Positions 25,360 to 34,113 of a DNA stretch of 40,465 nucleotides are shown here, in pieces. Both the position numbers and the translations under genes were made by a program. The notes under the pieces were generated by a model. The model was given only the letters and a program-made list of their open reading frames with translations, ran no database searches and had not been told where the DNA came from. The number at the start of each line of letters is the position of its first letter. Position 1 is the stretch's first letter. Origin of the DNA: IDS-8 sp040902105 (GTDB taxonomy: Bacteria; Pseudomonadota; Gammaproteobacteria; Steroidobacterales; Woeseiaceae); assembly GCA_040902105.1 (NCBI GenBank), contig JBBDXW010000022.1, positions 1 through 40,465 on the forward strand, in the 5' to 3' direction.

Positions 25360-27705
25360 ATGCGTAATCCGGTGGCCAAAAGAAGTCGCAGTCGCGGAGT
25401 CTGGCTGGGTGCAGCGATACTGCTGATCGCAGCTGGATTGTGGTCCGGCCTGCGCTTCGGCCTGAGGACATGGGACGGATCGAACCACCGGGACGATGCA
25501 ACTCCAGCACGCTTCGTGGGCCGCGCCACGTGCGCGGAATGCCACGCCGAGCAGCAGGCAGCCTGGATCGGCTCGCACCATGACCTCGCGATGCAGGCAG
25601 CAACGGACGCGACGGTGCTCGGTGACTTCGCCGAGGCGCGCCATGATCATGCAGGGGTTACGGCGACCTTCTCTCGCCGCGACGAGCGTTTCGTCGTGCG
25701 CACCGACGGTCCGGATGGCAAGCTGGCTGACTTCGAAGTCCGCTACACCTTCGGCGTCCTGCCGCTGCAGCAGTACCTGATCGAATTGCCGGGCGGGCGG
25801 CTGCAGGCGCTGTCGATCGCCTGGGATTCCAGGCCGCAGGAGCAGGGCGGCCAGCGTTGGTTTCACCTGTACCCGGACGAATCCATCGATCATGACGATG
25901 AGTTGCACTGGACAAGCCAGCAGCAGAACTGGAACTACATGTGCGCGGAGTGCCACTCGACGAACGTGCAGCGCAACTACGAAGTGGCTACGCGCAGCTA
26001 TGCGACAACCTGGTCCGAGATCGACGTTTCCTGCGAGGCCTGCCACGGTCAAGGCTCGAAACATGTGGCTTGGGCGAAGGACCCCGCGACGGCGAGGGAC
26101 GGCGATGGAAGCGACTTCGGGCTGATCGTGCGCCTCAACGAACGTCTGGGGGTCGCATGGACGACTGATCCATCGAATGGCAAGCCGGCGCGCAGCCGGG
26201 CGCGCGTGAGCGACCGCGAGATCGACACCTGCGCACGCTGTCATTCGCGGCGCAGCCAGATCTGGAGCGACTACACGCCGGGCCGGCCGATCGGCGAGAC
26301 GCACCGCGTTGCGTTGCTCGATTCCACGCTTTACTTCCCCGACGGGCAGATTCGCGACGAAGTGTACGAATACGGGTCGTTTCTGCAGAGCCGGATGCAC
26401 CAGGCCGGCGTCACCTGCAGCGACTGCCACGACCCGCACAGCCTGAAATTGCGCGCGCCGGGAGGCGAGGTCTGCCTGCAGTGCCATCAGTCGACGAAGT
26501 ACCAGGCGACAGAGCACCACCATCACGAGCCGCAGTCAGCTGGCGCCGATTGCCTCGAATGCCACATGCCGGCGCGCAATTACATGGTCATCGACCACCG
26601 GCGCGATCACAGCCTGCGCATTCCGCGGCCAGACCTTGCGGCGGCGATCGATACCCCGGATGCCTGCACCGGCTGTCATCGCGACCGCGAGCCGGCCTGG
26701 GCGGCCGGGAAGTTGCGAGAGTGGTTCGGCACCACACCCGTCGGGCTACAGCGCTACGCCGGGGTCCTGCACGATGGCGATATCGGCGCCGCGGGAGCGC
26801 GCCAGCGGCTGCTGGAACTGGCGCAGGATGAATCGCAACCAGGCATTGTGCGTGCGAGCGCATTGGAGCGCCTGGACCGGATCCCGGGTCCGGAGGCGCT
26901 GGCCAAACTCACTGCCCTGTTGCAGGACCCGGATCCGCTCGTTCGAAGGGCGGCGGTGTCGTCTCATCGGTCACTGCCAGCGGAACTTCGCAAGCGACTC
27001 CTGATCATGCTCAACGATCCGGTGCGCGATGTCAGGCTTGAGACTGTGCCCCTGATTGCCGATGTCCCCGTGGATCAGCTGCAACCTGGACAAGTCGGCG
27101 CCCGCGACCGGGCCATCGGCGAGTACGTTCGTTCGCAGCAGGTCAACGCTGATCGGGCCGACGCCCATGTCAACCTGAGCCTGCTCTGGATTAAGCTCGG
27201 CCGGGCCGCGGAAGCCCACGCGGAACTCGAGGAAGCGCTGGTGCTGGATCCCGGGTTTGTGCCGGCTGTGGTGAACCTGGCGGACCTGCACCGGGCGCTC
27301 GGCCAGGAACCCGAGGCCGAAGCCGTGCTGAGACGGGGGCTCGAAACGAGTCCAAACGCGGCTGCCTTGCATCATGCCCTGGGACTGCTAATGGTGCGCA
27401 TTGGGCGTTCGCAAGAGGCGCTCAGCGAGTTGAAACGTGCCATGGACCTGGCGCCGACCGCGACCCGTTACGCCTATGTGTACGCGGTCGCGCTTGAAGG
27501 CGCCGGCCAGCGCCGAGATGCGGTCCGGGTCCTGCGCTCGGCCCTCGGACCGGCACCCAATGATCGCGATACACTGTGGGCGCTTGCAACCTGGCTGCTG
27601 CTCAGCGGGGATCGTGTGCAAGCGGCTGAAGCGGCACGCCGGCTCGCGTTGCTCGAGCCGGACGATCCGGACATACGCGCGCTGGTCGAGCAGACGGAAC
27701 AATGA
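25360..27705 (+). CDS. Membrane-anchored octaheme c-type cytochrome fused to HEAT-like and TPR repeats
   Basis: 781 residues. An N-terminal helix (GVWLGAAILLIAAGLWSG) anchors the protein facing the periplasm. Eight CXXCH haem sites follow: CAECH (from Cys58), CAECH, CEACH, CARCH, CSDCH, CLQCH, CLECH and CTGCH, with extra His-rich stretches (EHHHHE) that can ligate haem or metal. The cytochrome part (to about 430) resembles cytochrome c554-like multihaem proteins. Then come HEAT-like helical repeats (about 470-580) and at least five TPR units (about 590-775, for example LGRAAEAHAELEEALVLDPG). It is likely an electron-transfer protein that docks a partner. No reductase subunit is encoded nearby. 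Confidence 0.92.
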   Translation: MRNPVAKRSRSRGVWLGAAILLIAAGLWSGLRFGLRTWDGSNHRDDATPARFVGRATCAECHAEQQAAWIGSHHDLAMQAATDATVLGDFAEARHDHAGVTATFSRRDERFVVRTDGPDGKLADFEVRYTFGVLPLQQYLIELPGGRLQALSIAWDSRPQEQGGQRWFHLYPDESIDHDDELHWTSQQQNWNYMCAECHSTNVQRNYEVATRSYATTWSEIDVSCEACHGQGSKHVAWAKDPATARDGDGSDFGLIVRLNERLGVAWTTDPSNGKPARSRARVSDREIDTCARCHSRRSQIWSDYTPGRPIGETHRVALLDSTLYFPDGQIRDEVYEYGSFLQSRMHQAGVTCSDCHDPHSLKLRAPGGEVCLQCHQSTKYQATEHHHHEPQSAGADCLECHMPARNYMVIDHRRDHSLRIPRPDLAAAIDTPDACTGCHRDREPAWAAGKLREWFGTTPVGLQRYAGVLHDGDIGAAGARQRLLELAQDESQPGIVRASALERLDRIPGPEALAKLTALLQDPDPLVRRAAVSSHRSLPAELRKRLLIMLNDPVRDVRLETVPLIADVPVDQLQPGQVGARDRAIGEYVRSQQVNADRADAHVNLSLLWIKLGRAAEAHAELEEALVLDPGFVPAVVNLADLHRALGQEPEAEAVLRRGLETSPNAAALHHALGLLMVRIGRSQEALSELKRAMDLAPTATRYAYVYAVALEGAGQRRDAVRVLRSALGPAPNDRDTLWALATWLLLSGDRVQAAEAARRLALLEPDDPDIRALVEQTEQ

Positions 27706-28056
27706 GCATCACGCGCCAGAAACCTTCGCCCATACCGGTACCCCGATGTATGGCCACGTTGATTTTAGTGTAGCGGCGAACATCGGCCGGGGACGATCTG
27801 CTGGACCGCGCAACCGCGAGGAGCAATCTCAAATTCGAATTGAGCATTGACACCCTGCGCAGAATTGATAGCGCACAACTCGCCATTACCGGACTCTATT
27901 CCCAAGAGAGTTGCCGGGATCGCGACGGGATTATTCTTTGCGTTGCACCGATGCGCGGCACATATCCGACGTGACCTTTCTGCAGGCGGCGGCCGCCAAC
28001 TCATCTCTCAGCGTAACAAAAACGGGGTAAGTAACCCCTCAACAAGTGAGGTCCGG
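27706..28056. other. Intergenic region without a recognised gene
   Basis: 351 bp between the cytochrome and beta-barrel genes. It contains short AT-richer stretches (around 27826-27840, an imperfect ctcaaattcgaattgag palindrome), but I see no frame with a ribosome site and recognisable protein, and no REP unit. It may carry the promoter for the downstream genes. Confidence 0.45.
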
Positions 28057-28712
28057 ATGCGTATCGCAATGGTTTTTCTCCTGATTCTTGCCGCCCCCGG
28101 GCTGTCAATGGCGCAAGGCTATGGGTCCGACGGTAACAAGAAGGGAACGTGGGAGTGGGCCATCGCCGCGGTTCTGCAGGACGCCGAAAATACCGGCAGC
28201 ACCGGAGGATCGCGAGTCGACATCGACGAAGGCATAGGGCTCGGTTTCGGCCTGGGCTACTACCTGACGGATCGCCTCGTAGTTGGCGGCGACATCGAAT
28301 GGCTGGCTCCCGATTACTCGGCAGTGCTCGTTGACGATAACGGTGCAATCTCTACCTTCGATCACGAACTGACGCAGTTCAATTTCCGCTTCAAGGGAAC
28401 CTACAACTTTCTTGCCGGGCCATTCACCCCGTACGCCGAGCTCGGCGCCGGCTGGACCTACGTCGACTCCAACCCGTAGCGGACGGACCACCCATCGTCG
28501 GGTGCTGGTACCACCCGTGGTTCGGCTACATCTGTGACGGTTACTACGAGACCTTTGACGAAACCAGCTTCAGCTACGGTGGCGCTCTCGGGCTGCGGTA
28601 TCGTTTTCAGGGCGGCACGATTATGAAACTGAGCTATAACAATTATGAAGTGGACGGCAGCGGCGATGCGCCGGATCCGACGCTTAACGCGGTCCGATTC
28701 GAGCTTGCCTGA
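28057..28712 (+). pseudogene. Outer-membrane beta-barrel protein, frameshifted
   Basis: A signal peptide (MRIAMVFLLILAAPGLSMAQ) is followed by alternating beta strands (GLGFGLGYYLTDRLVVGGDI, FNFRFKGTYNFLAGPFTPYA, ELGAGWTYVDSN) of an OMP_b-brl/OmpW-like porin-type barrel. After Asn139 the frame meets a TAG at 28477-28479. Reading on from 28476 in the shifted frame gives VADGPPIVGCWYHPWFGYIC, then more strands (FSYGGALGLRYRF) and a proper end at 28710-28712. One base lost or two gained near 28474 explains it. Intact length would be about 217 residues. Confidence 0.82.
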
Positions 28713-28754
28713 GATTTCTGAGTCGCCTGTTCGACAAGCCGAGAGCACCAAATC

Positions 28755-30095
28755 ATGAAAACTGCACACAAACTCAGCTTCCTCGCGGCCATGCTTGCCG
28801 CCGGGCTCGCGCTCACGGCTGCCCAAGCTGCGGACATCGCTCCCGCCGAAGCCCGCGCCATCGCCAAGGAAGCCTACATCTACGGCTTTCCGCTAGTGGA
28901 TAACTACCGCATCCAGTATGCCTATTTTGTGGATCGCCAGAATCCTGAATTCAAAGGGTCCTGGAACCAGCTCGTCAACACGCCTCGCGTCTACACGCCG
29001 GACGACAAGGCGGTGCAGACCCCCAACTCCGACACGCCGTATTCGTTCGTGGGCATCGACCTGCGCGCCGAACCGATCGTGCTCACTGTGCCGCCGATCG
29101 GGAAGGATCGCTACTTCAGCGTCCAACTCATCGATTGGTACACGTTCAACTTTGACTACATCGGCAGCCGCACAACCGGTAATGGTGGCGGTAGCTTCCT
29201 CATCGCCGGGCCGGGATGGAACGGCGAAACGCCCGAGGGCGTGAAGAAAGTGTTCCGCTCAGAAACCGGGTTTGTGTTCGCCCTTTATCGCACACAGCTT
29301 TTCAGCCCCGACGATCTCGACAATGTGAAGAAAGTCCAGGCGGGCTACAAGGCCGAGCCACTCTCGGCTTTTGTCGGCCAAGCCAAGCCTGCAGCCGCGC
29401 CTGCGGTTGATTTCATCAAGCCGCTGACGCCCGTTGACCAGAAGACTTCGCTCGAGTTTTTCAACATCCTGAACTTCACCTTGCAGTTCTGCCCGACCGA
29501 CCCGTCCGACACCGAACTGATGGCGCGCTTTGACAGCATTGGGGTCGGCGCCGGGAAAACCTTCGACCCGAGCACACTCTCGCCCGAGATGAAGACTGCC
29601 ATCGAACAGGGAATAGCCGACGCTTGGGTCGAATTCGCGAACCTGCGGAAAAAGATCGACTCGGGGGAAGTGTCCACCAGCGACCTCCCCGGCTCGCGGG
29701 CGTCTCTCAAGAACGATTACCTCTACCGCATGGCCACCGCCGTGCTCGGCATCTACGGCAACTCGAAGGAAGAGGCGATGTATCCGCTGTATCAGGTCGA
29801 TGCCGCGGGTCAGAAGCTGGACGGCGCCAACCGGTACACCATGCGCTTGGCGCCGGGGCAGCTACCACCGGTCAACGCCTTCTGGTCGCTGACAATGTAT
29901 GAGCTGCCGGCGAGCCTGCTCGTCGCCAATCCACTCAACCGCTACTTGCTCAACTCGCCGATGCTGCCGCAGTTCCTGAAAGACGCCGATGGCGGCCTGA
30001 CCCTCTATCTCCAGAACGAGTCGCCGGGTAAGGACAAGGAGCCGAACTGGCTTCCTGCGCCCAAAGGTCCCTTCCTCACGTCTTCGACGATCTAG
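28755..30095 (+). CDS. Exported DUF1254/DUF1214 protein, C-terminus truncated
   Basis: 446 residues. A clean signal peptide (LAAMLAAGLALTAAQA) precedes the DUF1254 domain (about 30-160: EAYIYGFPLVDNYR, NTPRVYTPDDKAVQTPNSDT with the family's conserved PNSDT) and the DUF1214 domain (about 320-440: NAFWSLTMYELPASLLVANP, LYLQNESPGKDKEPNWLPAP). Function unknown, but widespread in periplasmic gene clusters. Relatives end with a stretch like FxMxxRxYWPKxxxLDGTW. Here it stops right after KGPF with LTSSTI, so about 25 residues are missing and the reading runs into foreign sequence. It may still fold. Confidence 0.88.
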   Translation: MKTAHKLSFLAAMLAAGLALTAAQAADIAPAEARAIAKEAYIYGFPLVDNYRIQYAYFVDRQNPEFKGSWNQLVNTPRVYTPDDKAVQTPNSDTPYSFVGIDLRAEPIVLTVPPIGKDRYFSVQLIDWYTFNFDYIGSRTTGNGGGSFLIAGPGWNGETPEGVKKVFRSETGFVFALYRTQLFSPDDLDNVKKVQAGYKAEPLSAFVGQAKPAAAPAVDFIKPLTPVDQKTSLEFFNILNFTLQFCPTDPSDTELMARFDSIGVGAGKTFDPSTLSPEMKTAIEQGIADAWVEFANLRKKIDSGEVSTSDLPGSRASLKNDYLYRMATAVLGIYGNSKEEAMYPLYQVDAAGQKLDGANRYTMRLAPGQLPPVNAFWSLTMYELPASLLVANPLNRYLLNSPMLPQFLKDADGGLTLYLQNESPGKDKEPNWLPAPKGPFLTSSTI

Positions 30096-30120
30096 CCGGG
30101 CTCCTGCGGGATCGCTTCCG

Positions 30121-30179
30121 CCACCGCGTCGGAAACGATGGCTGCACATCTCATTGCAGCCGAATTCCCGGCCGAAGGA
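30121..30179 (+). pseudogene. M20 peptidase gene remnant, 59 bp
   Basis: These 59 bp match 18577-18635 inside the M20 peptidase gene at about 50 positions by eye, encoding MAAHLIAAEFPAE versus MAAHLIAAGFPAE. Synonymous changes dominate, so it is a piece of a diverged paralogue rather than a recent copy. Nothing of the gene remains on either side. A cgggctcctgc string just before it (about 30099-30109) could be a REP tail. Confidence 0.65.
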
Positions 30180-30382
30180 TGCTCAGAAATTCCTTATCGG
30201 CTCAGCGTTGTCGGGTTCACCCACTGCTCCAGCGTGTCGTCAAGGCGCGCCTCTTTGGCGAGGCGCCTCAACCGCCGTCGGTTCAATTTGACAGGAGCCG
30301 GAGCACTTCGCTCCAAAGACAGGAGTACGAAATGACGAGACCCGCTTGAGGTTCGGGTAACCCCATCTGCCCTGCACCAATT

Positions 30383-30652
30383 CTATTCCTCGTTCGGCAG
30401 ACTATTCAGGTGTTCGTGCGCCGGGCTCATTTTCGCGGTAGCAATACCTTCGGCGATTTCGCGGGGAAGCTCGTCGAGGCGATAGGCACGGCGCTCCAGG
30501 GCGCGCAGACGCTGCAACTCGGCGTATTCACGGGCTGAGATGAAGTAGCCGCTAATGCGACCGTAGCTGGTGATGGCAACGGGTTCCCGCTGGGCTTCTT
30601 CCTTGTAGCGCCCGAAGCTTTTAACGAACTCGGTGGCGGTAATGGCGGTCAT
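30383..30652 (-). CDS. Phd/YefM family antitoxin without visible toxin
   Basis: 89 residues. MTAITATEFVKSFGRYKEEA, then EPVAITSYGRISGYFISARE is the DNA-binding Phd/YefM fold (prevent-host-death family). The C-terminal half (LPREIAEGIATAKMSPAHEH) would neutralise a toxin. No toxin gene follows at 30382-30096 on this strand nor precedes it, so it looks orphaned. A 9-bp inverted repeat upstream is a likely binding site for it. Confidence 0.87.
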   Translation of the reverse strand: MTAITATEFVKSFGRYKEEAQREPVAITSYGRISGYFISAREYAELQRLRALERRAYRLDELPREIAEGIATAKMSPAHEHLNSLPNEE

Positions 30653-30670
30653 AAGCCGGGTATCCGTTTT

Positions 30671-30700
30671 AGTTCCGTAAGGCGTGCAAGATACGGAACT
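30671..30700. promoter_or_regulatory. Candidate Phd operator
   Basis: Perfect 9-bp inverted repeat, agttccgta and tacggaact, separated by 12 bp and ending 18 bp before the antitoxin start codon. Phd-type antitoxins repress their own operon at such repeats. The flanking sequence is AT-richer than the neighbouring genes. Confidence 0.5.
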
Positions 30701-30844
30701 TCCGCGTTCCTGTCACATTCATTGAGTCCGGTAAAAACAATAACTTACGGTGGACGTCTGGATCCGCCACATTATGCGACGTTGACGACATTTTGCTCGA
30801 AATCGACTGGATCGAACGGGCCGCCACGTCGCGGACTATCGCTC

Positions 30845-31975
30845 CTAATTCGAGATTTTTGTACCGGGTATCGGCGGTCCCGCGTTCGGGTTGAACGATT
30901 CGTAATCGAGATCGAAGAACTGTAATACCGTCGCCGCGACGTCGCTCTGGTAAACAGTCGGCGCCGGCGATACTTCGCCCATGTCCGGTGTATCGGGTCC
31001 GATGACGGCGACCCAGATGTCGTCACTGCCCGGAACAGCGGGGTCGTGTTCGACCCAGTCCTTGCCGGTCAGTCCGCGGCCGTGATCGGTCGTGATGACC
31101 AGCGTCGTCGTGTCGCGGTAGGCTTCCGATGCCTGCAGCACAGTCCACAAATCTTTCAACATACTGTCGACGAGATGCAGGTAGTTCAGCAGGCGATCGT
31201 AACGGTCTGCGTGCGCCCAGTCGTCGGACTGGCCAAAGGCGAACCACATCAATCGAGGCCGGTTCTTCACCAGGTAGTCGCGGGCCAGACGATAGGAAAT
31301 TGCATCGTTCGAACTTTCTTCCCACAGTCCCATGATCTTCGGTCGAAGTTCGGCCAGGTAGTCCATCTGAGGCGTGCTCAGATGCGCGGGCACCGGATCG
31401 TAAGCGCCGTTCATGAATATGGCGTCGTCAGTGCTTGCCGCAATCGTCTTGAAGCCGTCCCATGAGCCGAACTGCGCCACCTCGTGTCTGCCGAGCTGCA
31501 ATTCCGACCGTACATATTCCAGTACCGTGCGATGTGGATAACGAATCAGTGAGTTGTCTACGACGTCTGCCTGAGCTTCGCCGGTCAGAATTTCGCTATA
31601 GCCGGGCGACGACCCGAGAATGCTGTTACGAACCTTGACGCTGCTTCCTAGCCCCTGGTTGCCGAGCACTACGCCCTGCGGCGCGAGCGTGCCCCAGAAG
31701 AACGGCATCAGCGCTTCGCGACGCGCTTCCGGAGTCTCCCGCCAGTAGCGTTCGCGGGACTGCTCGATTTCCGAGTATTCAATCGACTCCGAGTGCTCCG
31801 CCAGCAACGGATCCATGCCGGCAAAGATTTCCTGGATACGCACGCCGTCGATCGTGATGAGGATGACGTTGTGGGACGGAGGGTCGTCGGCTGCGGCGGC
31901 CGCAAGCATTGTCAACATCGTCACCACAAAGGCAACGCACGGTCGAGTTTTTCCACGCCGGCGGTTCGCGTTCAT
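30845..31975 (-). CDS. Exported alkaline-phosphatase-superfamily hydrolase
   Basis: 376 residues with a signal peptide (AFVVTMLTMLAAAAADDPPS). Superfamily metal motifs are present: LITIDGVR (first Asp), the SSPGYSEILTG motif, where Ser takes the place of the nucleophilic Thr of NPP-like enzymes, DDWAHADRYDRL (Asp and His), TTDHGRG (Asp and His) and a late His in WVEHDP. It probably hydrolyses a phospho- or sulfo-ester in the periplasm. The ATG at 31975 is chosen for its good signal peptide; a GTG at 32005 is possible. The gene is divergent from an ABC exporter. Confidence 0.87.
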   Translation of the reverse strand: MNANRRRGKTRPCVAFVVTMLTMLAAAAADDPPSHNVILITIDGVRIQEIFAGMDPLLAEHSESIEYSEIEQSRERYWRETPEARREALMPFFWGTLAPQGVVLGNQGLGSSVKVRNSILGSSPGYSEILTGEAQADVVDNSLIRYPHRTVLEYVRSELQLGRHEVAQFGSWDGFKTIAASTDDAIFMNGAYDPVPAHLSTPQMDYLAELRPKIMGLWEESSNDAISYRLARDYLVKNRPRLMWFAFGQSDDWAHADRYDRLLNYLHLVDSMLKDLWTVLQASEAYRDTTTLVITTDHGRGLTGKDWVEHDPAVPGSDDIWVAVIGPDTPDMGEVSPAPTVYQSDVAATVLQFFDLDYESFNPNAGPPIPGTKISN

Positions 31976-31983
31976 GTGCTGCA

Positions 31984-31996
31984 GTTTACTGTAAAC
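31984..31996. promoter_or_regulatory. Short palindrome upstream of the phosphatase gene
   Basis: gtttac, t, gtaaac: perfect 6-bp arms 8 bp before the phosphatase ATG. It may be an operator or a chance palindrome; if translation starts at the alternative GTG (32005) it would lie inside the coding region. The remaining divergent region to 32139 shows no gene. Confidence 0.25.
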
Positions 31997-32139
31997 GAGT
32001 CGCACGACAGCGCGGGCATCACCGTGTGAAATGTCCCCATTGGCGGTTGAATAACCGGCACACTGGCAGCATATCGTCGCCTGATGGATTGCATGAACGA
32101 CCCCCCTGTCTTGACCACCCCCACTTCAGAAACCGGGAT

Positions 32140-33951
32140 GTGCATTTGACGGAGCCCGAAGAAAAACGAGCGGGCATCGGCGTGATGCGCTATGCGGGGC
32201 GCGCCCTCGAACTCGTATGGTCGACCAGCCGGCTTTTGACCGTGAGCTTCGGCCTGCTCACGCTACTGGCCGGTGTCCTGCCGGCGGGCATCGCCTATCT
32301 GGGCCAGCTGATCGTCGACGCGGTCGTCGACACGATCTCGAACGGCGCGCCGCTCAGGCCCGCGATCGTCTTCATCGGCGCCGAGGCATTACTGGTCGCC
32401 GTCGTCGCGGCGGCACAGCGCGGCATCAGGATGTGCCAGTCCCTCCTTCGCGCCCAGCTCGGCCATCGCGTGAACGTGCTGATCCTCGACAAGGCGCAGG
32501 AACTGTCGCTGGCGCAATTCGAGGACGCCGAGTTCTACGACAAGCTGACCCGTGCCAGGCGCGAAGCCTCCAGCCGGCCGCTGAGTCTCGTCAATCGCAC
32601 ATTCTCGCTCGGGCAGAACGCCGTAACGCTCGTAAGCTACGCCGTCCTGCTGTTCCAGTTTTCGGTCTGGGCCGTGCTGATCCTGCTGATTGCCGGGTTC
32701 CCGTCGTTCTTCGCGGAAACCAAGTTTGCCGGCGACGCATTCCGGCTGTTCCGCTGGCGTTCGCCGGAATCGCGCAAACAAATGTACCTGGAGACGGTGC
32801 TCGCGCGCGAGGATCATGCGAAGGAAGTCAAGCTGTTTCGCATCGCGCCGCTTTTCCTGCAACGCTACCGCGATATCTTCAAGACACTCTATAAAGAAGA
32901 CCGGGCTCTCACGATTCGCCGCGAAACCTGGGGACTCGTCTTCGGCTTGCTTGGCACGGTTGCGTTTTACGGCGTGTATGCCTGGATTGCGGTCGCCACC
33001 ATGCAGGGGACCATCTCGCTCGGCGAAATGACGATGTACGTGCTCGTATTCAAGCAGGGTCAGGGCGCGGTAACTGCCAGCCTGTCCGCCATCGGCGGCA
33101 TGTACGAGGACAATCTCTACCTGTCGAATCTCTACGAGTACCTCGAGCAGGCGGGCGCCGACGAGACCGGTACCGCCGCTGCGGGAGCGTTGCCGGGGGA
33201 CGGCGTGCGCTTTGAAGACGTCAGTTTTCAGTATCCCGGAAGCGGCAGGCCCGCGCTTTCCGACATCGATCTGCACCTCAAGCCTGGACACAGTCTGGCG
33301 CTGGTCGGCGAGAACGGCGCGGGCAAGACCACCATTATCAAGCTGCTGACCGGGCTTTACCGGCCGAGCCAGGGACGGGTACTGCTGGACGGCACGCCGC
33401 TCGATGAATGGGATACGCAAACGCTGTATCGGCGCATCGGAGTCATCTTCCAGGACTTCGCGCGCTATCAGATCAGCGTCGGCGAGAACATCGGTGTCGG
33501 CGACGTGGCACACATCCGCGACGCGGCCCGCTGGCAACAGGCAGCCGCGCAGGGCATGGCAGACCAGTTCATCCAGAACCTGCCCGCCCGCTACGAGACC
33601 CAGCTCGGAAGCTGGTTCAAGGACGGCCAGGAACTGTCGTCGGGCCAATGGCAGAAGATCGCGCTGTCGCGCGCCTTCATGGACCTCCATGCCGACATTC
33701 TCGTGCTCGATGAGCCGACGGCCTCGATGGACGCCGCGGCGGAGGCTGCCCTGTTCGAGCACTTCCGCAAGCTCACCGAGGACAAGATCACGATCCTCAT
33801 TTCGCATCGTTTCTCGACCGTGCGCCGTGCCGATTACATCGTCGTCATCGAGGAAGGCAGGATCACCGAACGCGGCACGCACGACGAACTGATGCGTCTG
33901 AAAGGTCATTACGCCACCCTGTTCAGCCTGCAGGCGGAGGGTTACCGGTAA
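32140..33951 (+). CDS. ABC exporter, fused permease-ATPase (type IV fold)
   Basis: 603 residues from a GTG at 32140. A six-helix membrane domain (about 20-330) is followed by an ATPase domain (about 345-600): Walker A VGENGAGKT from residue 389, signature LSSGQWQK in place of the usual LSGGQ, Walker B LVLDEPTAS (Asp524, Glu525) and H-loop ISHRFS. Half-transporters of this kind act as dimers, exporting lipids, drugs or peptides. It sits alone on the plus strand, divergent from the phosphatase gene. TTG 32146 and a downstream ATG are alternative starts; the ribosome site is weak. Confidence 0.92.
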   Translation: MHLTEPEEKRAGIGVMRYAGRALELVWSTSRLLTVSFGLLTLLAGVLPAGIAYLGQLIVDAVVDTISNGAPLRPAIVFIGAEALLVAVVAAAQRGIRMCQSLLRAQLGHRVNVLILDKAQELSLAQFEDAEFYDKLTRARREASSRPLSLVNRTFSLGQNAVTLVSYAVLLFQFSVWAVLILLIAGFPSFFAETKFAGDAFRLFRWRSPESRKQMYLETVLAREDHAKEVKLFRIAPLFLQRYRDIFKTLYKEDRALTIRRETWGLVFGLLGTVAFYGVYAWIAVATMQGTISLGEMTMYVLVFKQGQGAVTASLSAIGGMYEDNLYLSNLYEYLEQAGADETGTAAAGALPGDGVRFEDVSFQYPGSGRPALSDIDLHLKPGHSLALVGENGAGKTTIIKLLTGLYRPSQGRVLLDGTPLDEWDTQTLYRRIGVIFQDFARYQISVGENIGVGDVAHIRDAARWQQAAAQGMADQFIQNLPARYETQLGSWFKDGQELSSGQWQKIALSRAFMDLHADILVLDEPTASMDAAAEAALFEHFRKLTEDKITILISHRFSTVRRADYIVVIEEGRITERGTHDELMRLKGHYATLFSLQAEGYR

Positions 33952-33969
33952 CATCGTCAAACGCGTTGG

Positions 33970-34113
33970 CCCGCTGGCGCGAGCTCCAACAGCGGCAATA
34001 GAAACCTGTTGGAGCCCGTGAAAACGGGCGAACCGACCTTGGGAGAATCGCCCGCTAGCGCGGGCTCCAACAGCGGCAATAGAAACCTGTTGGAGCCCGT
34101 GAAAACGGGCGAA
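33970..34113. repeat. Tandem BIME-like repeat, two 63-nt copies
   Basis: Copies at 33970-34032 and 34051-34113 differ at 2 of 63 positions and are 81 nt apart. Each has two REP-like units facing each other: cccgctagcgcgggctccaa with tail cagcggcaatagaaa, then ctgttggagcccg, tgaaaa, cgggcga. The tail is ctccaacag instead of ctcctacag, so it is a subfamily of the units elsewhere. The rest of 33952-34310 shows no gene. Confidence 0.85.

Noticed and set aside
24268..26526. A 752-codon open frame on the minus strand
   Set aside because: It lies antisense to the HAD phosphatase and cytochrome genes, both with complete motifs. It has no recognisable domain and is a by-product of high GC content.
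31909..32139. Longer N-terminus for the ABC exporter
   Set aside because: It would overlap the divergent phosphatase gene and encodes no exporter-like sequence before about residue 10 of the chosen start.
32389..33960. A 523-codon open frame on the minus strand
   Set aside because: Entirely antisense to the ABC exporter, without ribosome site or domain.
33970..34113. Possible CRISPR array
   Set aside because: Only two repeats, palindromic, 18-nt separator, and no cas genes; it fits a BIME.
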